Positions 4,909-7,455 of a stretch of DNA of 7,455 bases are shown here, piece by piece. The notes beneath the pieces were generated by a model. The model saw only the letters and a program-made list of their open reading frames with translations, was not told the origin of the DNA and ran no database searches. Position 1 is the first letter of the stretch; each line of letters opens with the position of its first letter. The DNA comes from Candidatus Hydrogenedentota bacterium. Its GTDB lineage: Bacteria > Hydrogenedentota > Hydrogenedentia > Hydrogenedentales > CAITNO01. Where the stretch lies: NCBI GenBank assembly GCA_007118765.1, contig SKQZ01000300.1, positions 1-7,455 on the forward strand. The letters are read 5' to 3'. Made by a program: the position numbers and the translations under genes.

Positions 4909-7455
4909 ATGAACACGCACACACGCCTTACAATTGCGGCGGTCGCAACATTGTTCGCAGTGCTGGGCGCCTCGGCCGGCGCAAACGAATTTCTGATGCA
5001 TGGCCGGGTCAGTTTCGATACCGGCTCCACCATGGTCAAAGGCGGCTCCGAAGACGAGTGGTCGGCTGCGGTGGTCAATACGTTGGTCATGCCCGGCGAT
5101 ACGCTTTGGGTTGATGAAAGCGGCGTGTCCGAGATGGAAATGTCCGGCGCTTCGTTTTTGCGTCTGGCCGACGAAAGCCGCGCTGAAATCGTTTCGTTGC
5201 CGCCGGAAGCGCATATCCGCGGTTGGATCGGATCGTTCTATGTGCACCGTCTAACACGCAGCCGCGGCGATTTTGTGTTCTTCACGCCGGCGGCGACAGT
5301 GGAGATCCCCGCAGACGCCATGGTGCGTATTGATATTGACGGCGCCGGCGCCGTGACGGTGTCGGTGCGGTGGGGCAGCGCCCGCGTACGAACGGACCAG
5401 GGCGGTGAAGTCACTGCCACGGACAGCACCCGCGTCTGGGTGGATCCCGGCTATCTGCCTTCCGAGCCAACCCCTTTCGATCGCTCCAAAGGCGATTCGT
5501 TTGACGACTGGAACAATGAACGCACCCGCATGATTGTCGAGGGCGCCCGCACCTCCCCCAAGAATACTGTCATTCAAGATACGACCGTGGGGCGCTATGA
5601 TTTGGCCCGATACGGCGAATGGGTATATGTGGACAACCGTTCCTACTGGCGTCCCACGGTGGTGCGCCATTACGTGCCCTACCGTTACGGCTACTGGAAT
5701 TATGTGCCCGCCGTGGGCCATGTGTGGGTGGATGAGTATCCCTTTGCCTACGTAACGACGCACTACGGTCGCTGGCGACACACCACGCGTTACGGTTGGA
5801 TTTGGTCTTATGACCCCGTGTGGAGCCCCGCATGGGTGGCCTCCGTGCGTGTTGGCAACTATTACGCCTGGGCGCCGGTGGATTACTATCATCGCCCGGT
5901 GCGGGTCAGCGGTAGTGTCACTTTCTCCGTCGGCGGTGTATACTTCTGCAGTTACAGCACCAGCTACGTGCGACACACCTACCTTTACAGCGGGCCGCGG
6001 TACGTTGCCCCGCCGACTACGGTGGTTATCAACACCTTCACATCAACGCCTGCACGACAGATCAACATCTGGAACATAACGCCCGACCGGCGGCGACGTC
6101 CCTCCGTTCCCTATGATTCCAGTATCATTGCGGGCACACGTGATTACAATCCGCGCCGTTCCATCCGGGGCGGGCGCGGTGACTGGACAAAAGAGTTCGG
6201 ACCGGGCGAACGCGCACGGCGTCTTGAGGCAAACCTCGGACGAAGCCAGTTCGCCACCGCAGACCGTACAGGTGCACGTGACCAACGGACAGCGCCAACA
6301 GACAGCACACGCACAGCCCGACAGGTGCGACAGTTGGATCGTACGGAACAGGTGTATCTGGCGCGGTCGCCGCGCTCAGACGGCGCGACACCCCGTGACC
6401 GCTCCCTCTTTGTTCCGGAATCAACACGTTTGGGACGTGCGCCTGAACGAGGCGCCGCCACACGCGCAGCAACGCCGGACCGGGACGGCCTGCGTGCCCG
6501 AAGCACCAGCGATACGGCCGCGCGCGGCATCCGTAGCGAACCGACCTCCAGGTCGGGTGAGCGACCGGACGGAAGACCCGACGCGGCGCCCACACGAACC
6601 GGTGTGCGCAGCGGCGCTCCCGTTGCAGAGAGACCTGTTGGCAGCCCGACAACTGACCGGTCAATACGCACGGAACGCGGCGCCACACCGACCGCTCCCC
6701 GAACATCGGTCAGGCGCGATTTGGAGTCGCCGGGAGTTCGTTCACGGAGTGACAGCACCTCCGAACGGGTCGCGTTGCGCGACATGGAATCGGGCGCTCC
6801 CGCGCCACGCCCGCGCACCCCTGAACGTACGCCGGTGCGACAGGACAGAGGGGTCACAACCGCCCCGCGCGGTGTAACCCCCGACCGCGCACCGATACGA
6901 CAAGACACAGGCGGCACAACACCCCGCAGCGTAACCCCTGAACGCACGCCGGTGCGGCAGGACCGAGGCATCACAACCGCCCCACGCGGGGTGACGCCTG
7001 ACCGTGCGCCGGTGCGACAGGAACGGAGCAGCCCCTCCGTCCAGCGCAACATAACACCTCCTCCGACAACAACACGCACCACGCCGCGCAGTGTAACAAC
7101 GCCTTCGCGGCCCGGCGCTTCGGAACGTCGCGATACGACGCCTGCGCCCACACAAACGCCGCGTATATCGCCACGTCCAAACATTACCACCGCGGATCCT
7201 CCGCCTGCATTGCGTCGGGACAGAACGCCTCCGGCGCCCAGCAGCACGCCCGCGCCACGGAGCGCACCACCGACAGTTTCACGTCCGTCACCCCGGAGCA
7301 CACCCGCGCCACAGAGCGCGCCGGTGCAACGCAGCACACCACCGTCGGTTTCGCGGTCTGCGCCCTCCACACGGTCTGCGCCAACCACACGGTCTGCGCC
7401 AACCACACGGTCTGCGCCAACCACACGGTCTGCGCCAACAACACGGTCTGCGCCA
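4909..7455 (+). CDS. Exported FecR-like / DUF6600-type protein with long repetitive Arg/Thr/Pro tail (3' end missing)
   Basis: The frame runs 849 codons from ATG 4909 to the right edge with no stop, so the true C-terminus is unseen. Residues 1-25 are a signal peptide (basic start, core LTIAAVATLFAVLG, cut after ASA or AGA). Residues about 28-180 read as a FecR-like beta domain of the kind found outside iron signalling: a GDTLWVDESGVSEMEM segment, a FVFFTPAATVEIP strand and a final VSVRWGSARVRTDQGGEV strand. After an acidic/aromatic linker with DDWNNER (199-205), residues about 229-330 are very rich in Trp and Tyr, with recurring G-x-W and Y-G-x-W units such as YGEWVYV, YGRWRH and YGWIWSYDPVW; this matches the DUF6600 pattern. 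From about 390 onward the protein becomes low-complexity Arg/Thr/Pro/Ser with mixed charge, carrying tandem repeats. It acts outside the cytoplasm, probably at the envelope. No enzymatic function is known for the family and none is proposed. No lipobox is seen. Confidence 0.9.
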   Translation, partial: MNTHTRLTIAAVATLFAVLGASAGANEFLMHGRVSFDTGSTMVKGGSEDEWSAAVVNTLVMPGDTLWVDESGVSEMEMSGASFLRLADESRAEIVSLPPEAHIRGWIGSFYVHRLTRSRGDFVFFTPAATVEIPADAMVRIDIDGAGAVTVSVRWGSARVRTDQGGEVTATDSTRVWVDPGYLPSEPTPFDRSKGDSFDDWNNERTRMIVEGARTSPKNTVIQDTTVGRYDLARYGEWVYVDNRSYWRPTVVRHYVPYRYGYWNYVPAVGHVWVDEYPFAYVTTHYGRWRHTTRYGWIWSYDPVWSPAWVASVRVGNYYAWAPVDYYHRPVRVSGSVTFSVGGVYFCSYSTSYVRHTYLYSGPRYVAPPTTVVINTFTSTPARQINIWNITPDRRRRPSVPYDSSIIAGTRDYNPRRSIRGGRGDWTKEFGPGERARRLEANLGRSQFATADRTGARDQRTAPTDSTRTARQVRQLDRTEQVYLARSPRSDGATPRDRSLFVPESTRLGRAPERGAATRAATPDRDGLRARSTSDTAARGIRSEPTSRSGERPDGRPDAAPTRTGVRSGAPVAERPVGSPTTDRSIRTERGATPTAPRTSVRRDLESPGVRSRSDSTSERVALRDMESGAPAPRPRTPERTPVRQDRGVTTAPRGVTPDRAPIRQDTGGTTPRSVTPERTPVRQDRGITTAPRGVTPDRAPVRQERSSPSVQRNITPPPTTTRTTPRSVTTPSRPGASERRDTTPAPTQTPRISPRPNITTADPPPALRRDRTPPAPSSTPAPRSAPPTVSRPSPRSTPAPQSAPVQRSTPPSVSRSAPSTRSAPTTRSAPTTRSAPTTRSAPTTRSAP
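6817..7053 (+). repeat. Four tandem units of about 20 codons in the FecR-like protein tail
   Basis: Residues 637-715 are four consecutive units of 20, 19, 20 and 20 residues, each opening TP(E/D)R(T/A)P(V/I)RQ. Units 1 and 3 are nearly identical, as are the starts of 2 and 4, so a two-unit block of 117 bases was probably duplicated. Units 1 and 3 differ at 8 of 60 bases, but only one change (Val to Ile) alters the protein. The tract is within the disordered tail. Confidence 0.85.
7243..7356 (+). repeat. Degenerate tandem repeat STPAPxSAP...VSR in the tail
   Basis: Two units, starting at residues 779 and 797, share STPAP(R/Q)SAP near their start and PP(T/S)VSR towards their end. The second is two residues longer. 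They are more diverged than the minisatellite that follows and overlap its first base triplet. Confidence 0.6.
7354..7455 (+). repeat. 18-base minisatellite encoding RSAPTT, running off the edge
   Basis: The unit CGGTCTGCGCCAACCACA is present as five full copies from 7354 to 7443 plus 12 bases of a sixth at the window end. Copies 2, 3 and 4 are identical, copy 1 has a CCCTCC variant and copy 5 has ACA for ACC. The unit is a multiple of three, so copy-number change would lengthen or shorten the protein tail without frameshift. Total copy number is unknown. Confidence 0.95.

Noticed and set aside
6144..7424. Long antisense open frame of 426 codons on the minus strand, opposite the repetitive tail
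   Set aside because: It mirrors the Arg/Thr/Pro repeats of the plus-strand gene, gives a low-complexity Val/Gly/Arg product with no recognisable domain, and begins inside the minisatellite. The plus frame is continuous with a signal peptide and real domains.
6817..7455. CRISPR array as an explanation for the repeats
   Set aside because: The repeats are contiguous, of codon-multiple length, and in one open frame, with no unique spacers between conserved repeats.

Overview
The window carries five protein-coding genes in two divergent groups and no RNA gene, insertion sequence, CRISPR array or phage element that I can see. The DNA is fairly GC-rich. Two proteins have export signals, and one is a cell-envelope FecR-like/DUF6600-type protein, which points to a Gram-negative bacterium. 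The combination of a membrane-bound NtrB/ZraS-like kinase, a sigma-54 activator, a secreted beta-propeller protein and a W/Y-rich FecR-like protein would fit an environmental lineage such as Planctomycetota, Hydrogenedentota or another deep Gram-negative phylum. That placement is a guess; no marker gene here fixes it.

Minus strand, read from about 4734 down to 1. folD (4734-3835) encodes the bifunctional folate enzyme. Four bases later comes a membrane histidine kinase (3830-2484). Its 3' end overlaps by 11 bases the start of an NtrC-class response regulator (2494-1187). After a 90-base gap with no clear terminator, a secreted five-bladed beta-propeller protein of the glycosidase-like type starts at 1096 and runs off the left edge. 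The first three genes look like one transcription unit; the fourth may be read-through or may have its own promoter.

Plus strand. A 174-base divergent intergenic region (4735-4908) holds a good extended -10 element for folD and a clear ribosome binding site for the rightward gene. That gene (4909 to the right edge, 849 codons with no stop) encodes an exported protein. It has a signal peptide, a FecR-like domain, a W/Y-rich DUF6600-like segment, and a tail of more than 400 residues rich in Arg, Thr, Pro and Ser. The tail contains at least three families of tandem repeats, and the last one, an 18-base minisatellite, is still running at the window edge.

How they may work together: the kinase and regulator form a cognate pair that should sense an envelope or periplasmic signal and activate sigma-54 promoters. 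I found no convincing sigma-54 promoter in either intergenic gap, so the targets probably lie elsewhere. folD is most likely a housekeeping passenger. The envelope protein and the beta-propeller protein are both exported, but no functional link to the two-component system can be shown from sequence alone. Both edge genes are incomplete, and each is the real reading frame across a region where shorter overlapping frames could mislead.
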